Notes: generated by a model not told the origin, from the sequence alone. Shown: positions 11,256-24,599, counted from the first letter of the stretch. The stretch is DNA of 64,000 nt from Crambe crambe (GCA_963924555.1 OZ004596.1:3668139-3732138), one strand, 5' to 3'. Program-made: numbers and translations.

Positions 11256-13052
11256 CTAAATGTCTCCCTCGTAGCCAGGGACAGCAGCCATGTCAGGGTG
11301 CAGCAAATCACAGTAGAAACAGACTGTTCCTCCCAATCCCTCCATGAGACTATAAGGGAAATCAGGAACACCCACTGTGTAGCGTTGTGGATCTACAAAA
11401 ACTTCCACTTCTTTTCTGATCTCTCTGCTCCTGATTGCCTCTGCCATCTTGAATGCTCTGTAAAGGTGTTCCTGAGCACCAGTGTAGCGATACATCATTA
11501 AGAAAGCATAGCCACTCCCTGCAGTTCCATGACACACCCCGTAACCTTTCTTCAAAATGCCTCTCTCCCAGATGCACTTAAGTGTCTGATCAAGCGAGCG
11601 TAAGATAGTCTTATCCTCACTGAGAACCTTGTGTGCTTGATAGAGGGTGTAGATCACACCTGGAGCGCCGTGACACCAGTGCACCAACTTGTCCTCACCT
11701 TTCCCAAACAGGGATGGGAAGTTTCCAGAGGGGAATTGCGAGCTGAGTATGCCCTCAAGAGTCTCCAAGATCCATGGTTTGTTGGAAGGTTCTTGACACC
11801 ATTCTGGGAATTGGAGGAGGATGTAAAGGATTCCTGTCACCCCATGAGCAGCTCCTATGTAGTTGGACCCATGGAAGAAGTACTGCAGGGCTCTGTATAC
11901 ATGTAATATAGTAGCACAAGGACATCATTAACCTGTTGGAAGAAGTTTTCAACCTTGAAGGCAGCATTATTACACCTATGATAGGTCTACTGTCTGAAAG
12001 TTCTATTTAAAGGTAAAGGGTCATCAGTATTAGGTACTAGCTTAGTCACACCATGGTTAAATTATTTACCCAGTGCCTGGATGCTTTATTCCACTATTCT
12101 CTTTCCCAGATTTAATGATGGCATCAAAGACCTGTCTAGCAGCTGCTTTGAGTCCCATCCTCTCACAAACCTCCTTGGAGACATGCTTCTTTACAAAGAG
12201 GAGACAAAATAAGAAGCCTGCTCTCCCAAATAAGATCTCATCCTCGGCTTCTTTACTTAGGCTGGAGGAGAGAAAGGTCATGAGTTTACGAAAGTGCTCT
12301 TCAGTCCTCGAGAGCTGTCCCGACGTCCAGAAAATAACTGTTGCAAGAGCATGAATTCCTACAGTGCAAAAAGAACAGGAATTCTGCTGATCATCATAGC
12401 AATAGCAAGATCTGCTACACTACATAAATATAATTACAGATAGTCCTCCCCTCCCCCCTTTATGTTTGTCAGGTATATCAATACATGTGTCCATAGCACA
12501 CAGACATGACGTACCTGCACTCCCTATGTAGAATGCAATGTCATCTCCTGCATGAATTCGTCTTCTAGGTGTTAGCAAACTCAAAGCCACTTCAATGGCT
12601 GAAACTGCACACTTGCGATGAAATTCGGCCTTATCTTTTTCTCCTTCAGCTCCGAAAAATTTTGTCAGTTTCCAGTGGAGGTATGCATTCCCTCCACTAC
12701 CTACATAGATGGAGCTGTCTTGCTTTGAACACTCTCTCACACTTGCAGGAGATACATCACTTTGTGGAGGGCATGCCTTCATTATCAGTTCTATGTGTTT
12801 TAAAATCCATGCCCTTGTCTCTTGCTGGAGTCTCATGTACTCAGGGGATGTCTCAAAGGTGGAAATGTTGCCAGGAGTGCTGGAATCAACAGAGCTAATG
12901 CTGGTTTGTGACTGGAAAGAATTCAGTCTACTCAAGAAAACATCATAATCTGGCATTGTATTTGGAATGTGCCGTGACCTATATATCAAGAATGAACTCA
13001 TAACATATAATCTCATGCATTACAGAGTTTGTGTATAAACTTGCCTGGACAT
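11256..13052 (-). CDS. LANCL: LanC-like protein
   Basis: LANCL proteins are zinc-binding glutathione transferase-like homologs of bacterial lanthionine cyclases. Exons (minus): 13052-13045, 12978-12515, 12358-12070, a 22-nt candidate 11975-11954, and 11882-11256. The first exon encodes only MSR (third codon split) and uses a GC donor (GCAAGT). The 22-nt exon is inferred because the phases of exons 3 and 5 do not join without it; the total is then 469 residues. The expected motifs are present: GSGGNAYLHWKL, IGSAGGIHALA, GRAGFLFCLLF, IGAAHGVTGILY, the zinc site HWCHGAPGVIY and the second Cys-His in GVCHGTAGSGYAF, and SLMEGLGGTVCFYCDLL. It is convergent with the PIAS-like gene (203 bp apart) and divergent from TFIP11 (155 bp). 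I cannot say which vertebrate paralog it is closest to. Confidence 0.9.
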
Positions 13053-13207
13053 TTTCTCGCTGCTGCTGGCTAGCCAGGCCCCTCATGGGACGGGTAAAGA
13101 TCGTCAATAGGCGCCCAAAGCCTAGCGCGTAAGGAGTTAAAGTTAGAATCCATGTGTTCAATTCAATGTCTCTATCTAGCTAGCTTTTCCCTGAAGTATC
13201 GATCATA
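13053..13207. promoter_or_regulatory. shared promoter region LANCL/TFIP11
   Basis: Only 155 bp separate the two divergent start codons, so the promoters must overlap. No TATA box is evident. Confidence 0.5.
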
Positions 13208-16200
13208 ATGGCGGATTCAGACGAGGAATTGGAGCCTTTTCAAATGACGGGAGAGGAATTTATTCCCAGGAAGAGACGGTTCACCAAGGAGGACAGGATA
13301 TACGGTATGTGGGCGGAGCATGACTCTGATGATGAATACAGCAGGTAAATTATCACTCACTCACTCAGCATGTGATTTTAGTGGATACTTCCATCCTTTG
13401 CTGGGAAATGTGTACTTAATGTGGAATTATTAAATCCCTTTGATACTGATTATTAAGGCTCTCTATTGATTGCCCTTGAACATCATCCATGCAGGCAAAA
13501 GGACTACACACGACCTGTAAACTTTGTGAGCTCAGGAAGGACAGGAGAGGAGGGGGATGGAACAGGGGACGAAGATTCGGATTATGGGGAAGAGGTGAGA
13601 TTGACCACTCCCATTTCTTGTACAGTCGAGTCATCCTTGATTTTCTTACCCACCCTGTTTGGTACATATGAGAATGGACTAATACTGGATGTTATGTGTA
13701 ACGCTATGTACCAGGAACTGGATGAGGAGGCCAAGCGTATTTTGGAGCAGTTGGAGCAACAGAAGCTGGACCGTGGAGGCCAGAAGGCTGGTATAGGCAA
13801 GTTCACACATGCCTCCTTGGAGAAAAATAAGAAACTCTCCATGTTCAAAACTCAGGAGCAGAAAAGTAAGCAACACACCCTCAAGAAAGAGGGTATCGAT
13901 ATCATAAAGAAAAAAAATTTAGTTTGGAGATCGAGTACAAAAAAAAAAATTAAAACGGTGATTTCCCTAAAATTAATTTTCCTTCTCCCCCCCCCCCCCC
14001 CCCCCCCCTTTCTTTTTTCTTTCTTTAGTAAATGATGACAAGAAAACCAGCTCTTCTCTCAAATCATCTCTGAAGAAGAAGAAGCAGCCGTTGTTTTCTC
14101 AGTCCAAGCCCGTGGACAAGGACTTTGGCCGCTGGGAAAGATACACCACAGGTTTTGGCAGCAAGATGCTGTCCAAGATGGGGTGGAAGCAGGGGACAGG
14201 GTTGGGCTCTGGAGGAGAGGGGATAGTCAACCCTGTCAGAGCCACTAGTCACAAGGAGTTTGGAAAAGGGTTGGCTCACATGCAAGTCAGTAAGGTAAGG
14301 AAATCAATTTATTCTTGTAGCTATTAGAGGAGGTAGTATAATAACAAGATTGGCACTCTAGGGGGTGGAATATTCCTTTGATTAAGGGTGCCCCCAAATG
14401 GTATCATGTTAAGGTGTTTAACACCATAAACTTCCTAAGGATATCAGCATTACATCCAGGATTCCTTTCCTTTAAGTAATATAACCTAGATGGGACTGTT
14501 TACCATAACTTATATCCATGGTATCCCTAAAGGGATATTAGCATGGTGTCCCCAAAGGATATTAGCATGGTGTCCCTAAAGGGATATTAGCATGGTATCC
14601 CTAAAGGGATATTAGCATGGTGTCCCTAAAGGGATATTAGCATGGTATCCTCAAAGGATATTAGTGTGATTTCCATGTAATAGTTAGAACACGGTAGTCT
14701 GGTGATTATGGCCAATAAACAACCTTATCCTCGGGCTGCACCCTCGGATTCGGTTGTTTATTTGGCCATAATCACCAGGACTACCGTGTTCTAACTGTTA
14801 TATATCCCCAGGGTGCACGATTTCATTGGTCGGTCTGTAGTTTTAGCTAGCTAGCTAGATAGCTACCCCTTAGTTACGAAATAAAACGAAAATTCCTGCC
14901 ATGGCTTGTCCCTGTCCTGGGATGTGCGGTTATTCAGACGCCAACTCCACAGAGCCTCGTGCTCTTGAGCCCGTTTGCGAAGACCACGACGACTATACGA
15001 GGCTCAACTCGAACTCCTCCCATGCTCACCACACCCAGCTATTAACGAGTTCCTCCACCCACTTTTTGTTTTTGCTAGCGACAGTGAACTAGCTAAGCTA
15101 GCGGAAGGTATGACGCCAAAAAATACTGAACTAATACCAAATGTGCCTTAGACAATAATTTCTTCCAGTGGAAAATTGCTATGAAGTTTCCTTGTGACCC
15201 AGCCAGATGACTTCTTCATTTTCCAACAATCACCCAGAGACAGAAATAGATTCTTTAGTAATAGTTAATGACAATGTCATTATCTTCGTAATCATCTTCC
15301 AACAGTCATCTTCCAACAGTCAGCTATAAACTACCAACATAATACAGAGACAGAAATAGACTATAACTAGTTAATGGCAATATTATCTGATGGTTATCTT
15401 CATTATTATCATCTTCCGAAGTCAGCTTCAGAAAACCTAAAACTGTTGTTATTCATAGCCTGGGGAACAGTGCGTTTATGAGTCATAAACGCACTTTACC
15501 CTAAGGGAGGGAATTTATGACAGTAAGAGCACTTTTCTCTATGGGAACAAATGTATTAGGTGGGATATAATATAGTTAAATAAGATATAAAAGGATGATC
15601 ATATGTCATGCAGCCGACAGAATCACTGGTTGATGTGTCAGACTCTGATGAAGAACAAAAAGACACAGAGGAAAGCCACCAATGGAGGAGAGGAAAAGTA
15701 AGTGATCAAAACTTTGTCCCTTAGATTATGTACGTATAGTAGGCCTGAGGGCACTGGTGCCAGTGAGGGGTAGGTGCGGGCACCTGGTGCCAGGCCTGAG
15801 GGCTCTGGTGCCAGTGAGGAGTAGGTGCTAGGTCAAGGATAAATGGCAGTTTGGGTTACTATCGACCCTTGGGACAAATTCCAGTGTCGCTGGTTAGCTA
15901 AATTGGATTCTATGTTGGGATCCAGTGGTCTGACTATACATCTTTGAATCCTAGATACAGCCCTGATGGCTCCTAGATCTATAGTATTTAGAAACCCTTA
16001 AAGTAATTTCCCCCTTTGTTAGGGACCAGCGAAGCCGAAATACATTTACAAGACAGTGGAAGAATTGATGGAGTCCAGTGAGCCTTATCACAGCCGATCA
16101 GGCAAGTCCCGAGGAGGAGGAGGAGGGGTGGGGCAGTCGTCTGTCAAGGTGATCGATATGACTGGTCCTCAGAAGAGAGTGTTGTCCAGTTATGAGGAAA

Positions 16201-17721
16201 TGCACGAGTCCCATGCCCTTCCAGATCAAATGGCACAAAAAGGTGAAGAAGTTAGTATTTGAAATAGCATGGGTCTAATTTTCCTAACATTATAATATGT
16301 ATAATTGGGCAGTACGCACTGTGCAAAGGGGTCTTTCATGGATTACCCAAGTTTCCATTTAAAGTGCACCATATTATTTTATAGTGCACATTCAAGCTAG
16401 CACACCATAATTCAATGATCACAGTGGATACCCAGACTTCCATTTAAAGCACACCAGGCCAATGCATATTGACAATAGGCTTCCATATAAGCATGTACGT
16501 GCACCGTATTATCCAAGCCAATACAATGATCCCTTTGACACTGTTTCAATGATTACAGCCAGCTCTAGAGGTGTCCATTATTTCATTCCATCCAGGCACT
16601 GAGCAGAAGTTGTTTCTTTCGGAACTGTTGTACAATGTGAACTTACTGGTGGAGAAGACTGAACATGACATCATGGAAACGGACAGGAAGCTAAAGTACA
16701 ATCGTGACCTGATTATAAACTTGCAGCATGAGAAAGAGGAAAGGGAACTTCAGCGAGAGGATGAGGAGAAGCAGATAGAAAAACTCACAGAGATTCTGAA
16801 TACTGTTGAAGTGTGAGTCTTTGTGTCCTTTGTTTAATGGTTTTGGTGAGGGTCCTCTCCCATCTGTATGGTGTGAAGCAAGCCTTTCATGGAATGGCTT
16901 TTGTCAGTGTGGGGCTCCTGTCACAGGTTTGACACTCTTTTAACAGCAGAATTAGGGCCTTAATCCAATGCCCTTTAATGGTTAGGTGTAGACACTTTCA
17001 TCTTTTCCAGGGTTATCCCAAAGAAAGAATGAATGAAAGAAAGAAAGAAAGAGAAAAAAAAAACTCTATATCCAGGGGGCCTAACTCTGTCTCTGATTTG
17101 AGAATAGAAGTAGTACTGGGAGTACACCAATATCTGTGCAGGAAAAGAACTTTTTTCTAAATATGAGCTCCTGCAACTCAGCTCTCTGTCAGAAGCAATT
17201 ATTGGTCATTTTTATATTGAAGTCACCCAGTAGAAGGCATAAGGGAGACTTCACTGTTAGTAGCTACAGTTATAGCATGCCACACTCCATTTGTGCCACA
17301 TGCATGTCACATGCATATCACATTCTGGTCGGTGGACTTGAGAGGATAAGAGATAGGTTAAGAGTGTTCTTTTTCTTTCTGTAGATTTGAGAAGCGTTTG
17401 AAGTGTGAGGACCAGACGCCATTGACACTGACCGAATGCGAGGACTTGATGATTGACCTTCAGAAGGAGTATCCTGTGGAGTATGCAGCATACAACCTCT
17501 CCTCTGTGGCTGTTGCCATTGTCTTCCCTCTCATAAAGAAGCATCTTGATGTACGTAAGCAGCCAACCTCATCTAATCTCATGTCATGTCTGTGCATATC
17601 CACACCAAGTTTCTCATGTCTGTGTCCACACCAAGTTTTTCATTCGGCACAAGAGTTTGCCAATGTGGCAATCTTCTAGCTGTAATGTTTCCACATTGAA
17701 TTTCAGCTTCAAGCCTACTAG

Positions 17722-17752
<31 letters not shown>

Positions 17753-20700
17753 CCTGTTCATAATACATATTTATCCTTTTAGCCTTCCTAAATTACTGTT
17801 GCCATAAAAATCTATGATTTACCATCCATTGTTGTTGGTATATTCCTACATGGCATCATAGGATTGGGACATGCTTGCATCGCCTAGTGAGCCCGTGGGA
17901 GTGTTTCAGAGATGGAAGTCTCTCCTCAGAGAACAGAAGTCAGACCACACCATGCCATCCTCTGAAAAGTGAGAACCTATACCTGCAAGATGTCTCTAAT
18001 CACACCACCCTCTATTGAGACCATCTCTCTATTAATTGAGGCATCTATTCCAGCTGCAGTCTAATCAGACCCCAACAGCACCTATTCCAGCTGCAGTGAA
18101 GCAGGTCACCCTATAATGGTCCCAACAGCACCTGACCACCCTGTAATGAGACCCATTCAATTGGGTCACCCTGTAATGAGATGTCCCAACAGCACCCATT
18201 GACCTGTCTAATCAGACCACCCTGTAATGAGACCCAACAGCACCTATTTCAGCTGCAGTGAAACCTGTCTAATCTGTAATGAGATCACCTTTCTATTGAG
18301 ACCCTGACTGGGGAGAAAGGAGGTCACTGTATACTGTAATGAGATCACCTTTCTGTTGAGGCCCTGCGGTTATTGTATGTCCTGAGGTCATTGTTGGCCC
18401 TGAGGTCACTGTATACTGTACAAAGTTCACTGGGGAAGCTTCCACCTCTATTGGTACATACATTTTTTTTTCTTTTCTTTTTTTTTCCCTTTGTGTTTCA
18501 GTATGGATCCATACGATAGATTAGTTTGGGAGGTGTGGATGCCCAAATTTAGGAAACTGATTCTCTCATGGTCTCCTCGTGTGTGCAACCCCATTGTTGA
18601 CCTACTGGAGTGCTGGCGACCTCTCCTGCCCTACTGGGTCCTGGAGAACATCCTGGACCAGCTGGTGCTGCCCAAGCTCCAGACAGAGCAGGAGAACTGG
18701 GACCCCACAACTGACATTGTCCCCATTCACAAATGGATCCATCCATGGCTCCCTTTCATGAGTAAGTCAATTAACACCCCCAACAGGTGTTGAGGTCACC
18801 TGAGAAAGACTTGTAACAATGTACAATGGCCAGAGATCTCCTGAGGATTTTAAAAATACAGACAGCTATGAATTTTTGCATTTCAGTTAGAGGATAAACT
18901 TCAGTATGCTACTCCAGTATTCTTATCCATGACCTGCACACACCTCCTGTGAATATAGATAAGAAATTAGAGGTCCTGTATCCTTCCATTCGTTACAAGA
19001 TGGCATCTGCCCTGGCTAACTGGCATCCCTCCGATAAATCAGCACACAAGATACTGGAACCTTGGGTGCAGGTATGTACATATATGCATACCTCTATGTC
19101 TGTTTACCTACAGTGCACTCAATCCTGTACAGATAGCCCATCATTATTAGATATGAACTCCAAACCGTACCGCTGATACAAATTGAACCTCTAAAGAGTG
19201 GAAACCTCTTATTTTAAAGGAAAATATACCTGGTCCCAAAGATAGAGATTCCATTGTATTTGAGAGAGTGACCGAGCCAATAAGTTACCTAGTGCTATCA
19301 CTCTGTGATAAATTTAAGTTACCTAGTGTTATCACTCTGTGATAAATTTAAGTTACCTAGTGTTATCACTCTGTGATTAATTTAAGTTACCTAGTGCTAT
19401 CACTCTGTAGTTACCTAGCGCTATCACTCTGTGATAAACTCTGTGGTAAATTTAAGTTACCTAAGTGCTATCACTCTGTGATAAATTTACTGCATGCTGC
19501 ATGCTTATATTTAAAGGTTTTTACTCCTCAAGTGATGGAAACCTTTGTGGTCAGGACCATCTTGCCCAAACTAGTTACAAGTCTGCAGATGGAACTACGC
19601 ATTAACCCTCACAAACAGAATATAGGTGAGTCAAGGGCCATTCACTATGTAAATCCAATATCTGTGATACTTGATATGTGTAGAGTAAGCTTAATTATGA
19701 TGATCTTCTGGCATATACAGCTCCATTTGAGTGGGTTAGAGCATGGAGAGACATGGTTGGACCAGGAAACTATGCGAGTATCTTAGAGACAAACTTTTTC
19801 CCCAAATGGATCCAGGTGCTATCTTCCTGGCTGGCCAACAATCCCAATTTTGATGAAGTTACCAGATGGTATGTAATTAGCAAGTGCATTTAATTTTAGT
19901 ATAGAGAGGTTCTTATCTCCCCCACAACAACAAAAGCCACCTTTTAATGAAATGAATGAAATAGCCACTCTAAAACGTTCATCACTATAAAATAGTCACC
20001 TCTCTAATAAAATAGCCACTTCTTTAATTGTCTAAAAGGTCTATCAATCTTTTGTTGTAGGTTTAGTGGTTGGAAGAGCATGTTTGATGTAGAAGTCTTG
20101 AGACAACCTTCTGTCAAGTTTTACTTTGACCATGCTCTGGTTATGATGAATGAGGCTGTAGCAGGCACCTTCCAGCCAGGGGCCAGAGAGAATGTGGCTT
20201 ACTTCATTAGCATGGAAAAGAGGTCAGTGTTAGTTAATCCAGCTAAAGGTCAGTGTTAGTACAACCTTTTGTTCACCCATGTATTGTTGGTCAAAGTGAC
20301 AAAGGTCAATTTCTTAATTTGATCAAAATCCTATCAACAGTTATGGGTTAGATCATCAGTTACCTTATTGGAGATACAGACTTTGAGATCAGGAATGACC
20401 TCGTGCATGTTGTGGCCTGGTACTGTGCATGCACTATATGGGACTCAGATTGTTTTACGATTTGATAATGATGATTGTGATTACACAGGAGACAGCAACC
20501 CTCTCAGAAAGTTGCACCAACTCTTCTTCGAGAACTTGTCGAGAAAAAGGTATGTATAGTGGTGGGCACTAATTAGAAAAAAATGTTTTAAGAGCACTCT
20601 TTGATTTTTGTTGTGTTTAGGCAGAGGAACTGGGGATTATCTTTATGCCCGTGCCTGGACACAAGCAGCATGATGGAAAACCATTGTACAATTTTGGACG

Positions 20701-20797
20701 TGCCACTGTGTACATGGAGAGACAGGTTTTGTTCGTGATGAACTCTCCTGGACAGTTCAGGCCAATTTCACTGGACGATCTATTAAGACTGGCCTAG
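13208..20797 (+). CDS. TFIP11: TFIP11 (tuftelin-interacting protein 11), spliceosome disassembly factor
   Basis: TFIP11 (yeast Ntr1) works with the DHX15 helicase to take apart spent spliceosomes. Sixteen exons: 13208-13344, 13495-13594, 13715-13865, 14029-14294, 15614-15697, 16023-16242, 16596-16812, 17385-17550, 17862-17968, 18502-18761, 18959-19071, 19517-19625, 19721-19868, 20061-20222, 20489-20549, 20621-20797. All phases close at 825 residues, close to the human length (about 837). Landmarks are an acidic N-terminus, the G-patch (about 150-200; [19 protein letters not shown]), [17 protein letters not shown], a coiled coil (about 340-390), [59 protein letters not shown] and a C-terminal [13 protein letters not shown]. 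The 1.3-kb fourth intron carries several repeats and a foldback. Confidence 0.95.
14521..14662. repeat. 24-25 bp minisatellite, about six copies
   Basis: The unit GTGTCCCTAAAGGGATATTA is followed by GCATG. Copies alternate between GTGTCC and GTATCC starts. CCCTAAAGGG is itself nearly palindromic. It lies in TFIP11 intron 4. Confidence 0.9.
14680..14802. mobile_element. foldback element (long inverted repeat)
   Basis: Arms of about 45-48 bp (left arm includes AACACGGTAGTC, TGATTATGGCC and AAACAACC) pair with the right arm at about 14751-14802, with only three small gaps. The loop of about 26 bases holds two copies of CCTCGG. It lies in TFIP11 intron 4. The structure is typical of a hairpin MITE; no open frame is present. 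Confidence 0.75.
15469..15495. repeat. perfect 27-bp palindrome
   Basis: AGTGCGTTTATGA, one central G, then the exact complement TCATAAACGCACT. It lies in TFIP11 intron 4, about 120 bp upstream of exon 5. It may be the remnant tip of a foldback element. Confidence 0.85.
15741..15828. repeat. tandem duplication of about 50 bp
   Basis: The segment starting AGGCCTGAGGGCACTGGTGC is repeated once at about 15792 with a few changes (GCTCTGG, GAGGAG). It lies in a TFIP11 intron. Confidence 0.85.
17721..17749. repeat. (AG)n microsatellite
   Basis: A short AG run in TFIP11 intron 8. The intron between 17969 and 18501 also holds diverged copies of a phrase like CACCCTGTAATGAGA. Confidence 0.9.
19283..19490. 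repeat. about 36-bp tandem repeat in TFIP11 intron 11
   Basis: About five imperfect copies of a unit containing AAGTTACCTAGTGTTATCAC and TCTGTGATAAATTT. The array ends about 30 bp before the acceptor of the next exon (19517). Confidence 0.9.
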
Positions 20798-21275
20798 TAG
20801 CCTTAATATAATGTATCACTTCTAATCTTCTCTCTCTCTCTATGCACTTTCATTATGCACCACCAAAACCAATTCTTTTTCATACCTATGCAACAGTCCC
20901 ATGTAGGTAGAAACTAGCTCCTAAGCCAAATATACAGCCATCGGGACCTAAGCTTTGAGATATGGATATGCCATTAATAATAATTAGGACCTTCATGCTT
21001 CATTTTATCTCGTGATCCTTGGGGTACAGATATACATACATGTAGCTACACCATTAGGACGAATGAAAATGAGCAATGGCCAATGGTACATGGTTTCCCA
21101 AGTAGCTAGAAACCTGTAGCTACAGCTCGATTAAGCTTTGGGGGTGAAATCTTGTATAGAGATACATGTAATGTATTTTTATTATAGAGATAAGACATTT
21201 CTCTCTCCATGCACAGCTACACTCATCATGGTACTACAGCACAAGATATGTAGCTTGCTGTGCAAGATATAGAAA
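20798..21275. other. intergenic, convergent 3' ends
   Basis: The space between the stop codons of TFIP11 (+) and the sulfotransferase (-). It must hold both 3' UTRs. I see no gene and no clear repeat. Confidence 0.6.
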
Positions 21276-22628
21276 TTAATTTGATCTGTAAGTGATGTTG
21301 TATCTTGCTAGCAATGGTATTGCAGGAGAAATGTGTCTGCTGAGTGAGTCACGATTTTCTTTTGAGAATGGGTCAAAGTTCAGATGACGTGACCTCTTGA
21401 AGAGTCCTTCACGGTTCTCTATAGCACATCTGAGCCCTTCCTCAGAAACACTGAAATCTAAGAACTTCAAGATCTTCCTCAACTCCTCTTCAAGATTAGT
21501 CTTCAGCTTTTCATACTGAACCAAATGTATTTCAGTCTCATTTTGAGAAATCCATGTATGTAGCAGATAAGCCCATGAAATTCCCTTGTATTCAACAAAC
21601 CAATCCCACTTGGAATTACCTAGATTGAAATATTGATTATCAAACACTTGCTGTTCATAGCTAGCTAGCTAATATTAATGACTGACAACTACATGTACAG
21701 CCTTTCTGAGATTCATTGGTGCCACCTTATCTTGAAGTGTTCTTATGTTTTTCAGGTGTACTTTCTATACACATTTTGCTGGGTTACTGATGGATACTCC
21801 ACAAAATTCAAAGGTTCCTAGCTATATTATGGCTAGCTAATTGCATCACTTACTGATAAAATTGGTTTCATCAGCTAAACCGACATGCTCATTCAACGAT
21901 CGTTTTGAGTTCCATCTCCTGTTAGCTTCACTGACCAGCGCATCGAATGGATTACGCACCAATATAATAGCCTTATCGTACACTTTTTTCCCTGTAACCA
22001 CTTGCACATCTTTCGGTAGCTCCCTAGTATCTGCATGGTGAGTCTTGATGGCAATAACATTACCAGTGACGACAGATTCTCCAGGAAAAATCATTTTAAG
22101 CACTCCATCACAATATATAGATCCAGTGAACACACCAGTCACTTGCTCCAGTAAATATCTCAGCCAAGTGTTGCCCGAGCCATGGAAACTCACAAGAGCT
22201 ACCAGTGGCAATCGTTGGTCAAGGAATCTTCTTTTGGTGCACCATTTAACTTTTCCATGGACATATGGCTTATCTGAAGCATGACATTGGTAGAACCTAC
22301 TGAGTGAGTTTTGATCCAAATATCGCAAGCCCTCAAAGGAACTCAGGAGGACATTTTTGCGTAGTACAGACATGGGAACCATTTCTTTGACTTTGGATGG
22401 TCCAGGAGCGATGTAAGGACCTCGTACATCAGTATTACTCAAATTCCCACATTCACAAGTAATATTGATACAGGATAAATGAACACTGCTTCTCAAAGTT
22501 AGCATCTTTGTATAAATGGGAACTTGATTTCTGATCAGGTAATTTCCTATGCTGATCATCAGTGAGAGACAAAATACACTTCCAACTACGTAGTTCTTCT
22601 GCATCACTCCCAACCACCTGGTGAACAT
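21276..22628 (-). CDS. WSCD-like Golgi sulfotransferase
   Basis: Two exons (minus), 22628-21854 and 21619-21276, join in phase to give 372 residues. A short cytoplasmic N-terminus and a single membrane anchor (about 13-32, VVGSVFCLSLMISIGNYLI) indicate a type II Golgi protein. The sulfotransferase fold is shown by the 5'-phosphosulfate loop VSFHGSGNTWLRYLLEQ with GVFTGSIYCD, and by the 3'-phosphate site AIILVRNPFDALVSEANRRW. The second exon ends with VQYEKLKTNLEEELRKILKF, as in carbohydrate sulfotransferases. These loops fit the family that includes WSCD1/2, but no WSC domain is present between anchor and catalytic region. The sugar substrate cannot be read from the sequence. It is convergent with TFIP11. 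Confidence 0.85.
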
Positions 22629-23950
22629 GAAGTTATGATTTCATAGATGGTGCTAACATGCTTCCATGACTTATAGCTGGCTACAGGAATGACTGCAGCA
22701 AACTTAAAAGTTTTTCAGTGAGAGGGTGGATCTAGCTACTTGGGTACCAAGGCACGCCCCATGGCTCTGCGCGCGCACGTCCACTTTGCGCAGCTGGTTC
22801 ATGCTGGTCCAATAACAAGAACTTTGGAAGAGGACTGGATCGGTGTCATTGATTGTATTAAAAGCATACTATGCCAGGCTAGTACATTATCTGTCTGGCA
22901 TACTTCGTAAAGCTACCACTTAGCCCCCATACTTAGCGGCTATTATCAGGTTAAGTACTATAAATTTTATGTGGTACAGGGTCTATGTTATGTTTGGATC
23001 TAGCAGAAAGAAGTTGTCATCATATACTGTTAACATGTAGTCATCAGTGGAGTAGAATGGAGCACATTTTAATTAGCTACAAGTACGTTTGTTTTAATTA
23101 ATGATATCCACGATTAAGTATCAGGCCGTCCCATGGTGGGGAAACCTAGGACCATTCTAGACTTGTGCAGCTGCTAATCAGATTCATAGTAAACCAACGA
23201 ATTTATCCATTCTACCGATCCATTCAATTATGTTTGTGATCTGTATACTTTATTTTTGCACAGTCAGTTGTATAGTCTGTGATGTCAGCCCTGATCTCTA
23301 TTTCTTCTCTGACTGTGTAATCTGACTCATCAATCTAAATATGGCAGCATAGTAGTAAGGGTTGCCCATGACTAAGTGTTGACATAAACCTGTATGACTT
23401 GACTGCTGTAACCAGACAAGAGAAATGAGACCTACACATGCCCCTCCTGTCTGTAGCCATTGGGAGCTGTGCACAAGATACACAGGTACACAAGTAAGTG
23501 TATAGTGCCAAGAGAGTACACTTCCAGGTGTAGCTAGTGTAGGGTTGGCTGCTTGGCAAGATCTCATTAGACTGAAATGTTTTTGTGGTAAATTTGTCAG
23601 TGGTAGACTGGCAACAGTAAGTGTGACGTCACTGATGTGCGTATAAGTAAATGATTTGTCTAAAGAAATGGTTTGTCGTCTCTTTTGGCATATATGTCAA
23701 CATTGAGTGGGGGGAGAACGACATGGTATAAGAGATCATTAAACGTATCTTGGAAACAAACTAGGTTCTGGTTGGATACGTATGTAAGTATAGTTGGACC
23801 ATCAGTTCAAGAGTTTTGTTTGCCACTAAAAACCCTATTTTGTGTATTCTGCACTGAAATATTAATTTTTTTTTTCCACTGGGATAATAATAGGTCCTTG
23901 TGTAAATTAAAGTGGATGACTGTGATAAATGTGCTGATAGACAGGACTAC

Positions 23951-24018
<68 letters not shown>
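23951..24018. repeat. (ATT)n microsatellite, about 66 bp
   Basis: An uninterrupted ATT run of about 22 units. It creates a poly-Ile open frame on the plus strand that is not a gene. Confidence 0.97.
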
Positions 24019-24022
<4 letters not shown>

Positions 24023-24591
24023 TTATACTTATCCACTATGAATGATTTTAATGAGCCAACTATAATATGCCTTTCATTATGGCTGCAGCAGTGAGGATTA
24101 TAAATGATCTGAATCTGACAAAATGTCAGACCATGGCAAGAGTTAACAATAAGCAGTGAAAAAGTCCAGATAAATATCCAGCACAGTAAACTGTGAAGGA
24201 GCACAATAGCATTAGAGTTCACACTTAGTGCTTTTCTTTTCTTGTTTGTCCAGATTCTTAAAAGACAGAGTCATTTAATAATACTTTAGGCCTATAAATT
24301 AGTTAAGATTTGGCTATTGGTGATAATAATAGTGTTAATCTTATTGTGTAAACCTGTTATCCTGATCCATAGCAACATTTTCTGGTGGCCAAACTTTCTC
24401 AATAAACAAAACAATAGATTTCTAAACTCTGTTCCTTGATGTGGGAAGGGGGTGTTCATAACTGTATTAGTCCACATGGCAATGATGTAACACATGTAGA
24501 CTCCTATGCAGTTCATTGGCTCCATTATCAATGAAATTTTCTTACCTCTCATGCATAGTAAAGGTTCAGTTGGAAATATGCAGAATTTTTG

Positions 24592-24599
24592 TATAAAAA
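24592..24599 (+). promoter_or_regulatory. possible TATA box of gene A
   Basis: TATAAAAA, 86 bp upstream of the gene A start codon. The distance suits a core promoter with a short 5' UTR. Confidence 0.35.

Noticed and set aside
14901..15092. 63-codon plus-strand frame ([13 protein letters not shown]) in TFIP11 intron 4, after the foldback
   Set aside because: No family similarity, no splice partners and no neighbouring coding signal. It could be a remnant of a mobile element but cannot be supported.
23673..24041. 122-codon frame ending in poly-Ile
   Set aside because: The second half is the ATT microsatellite; the rest shows no similarity to anything I know.
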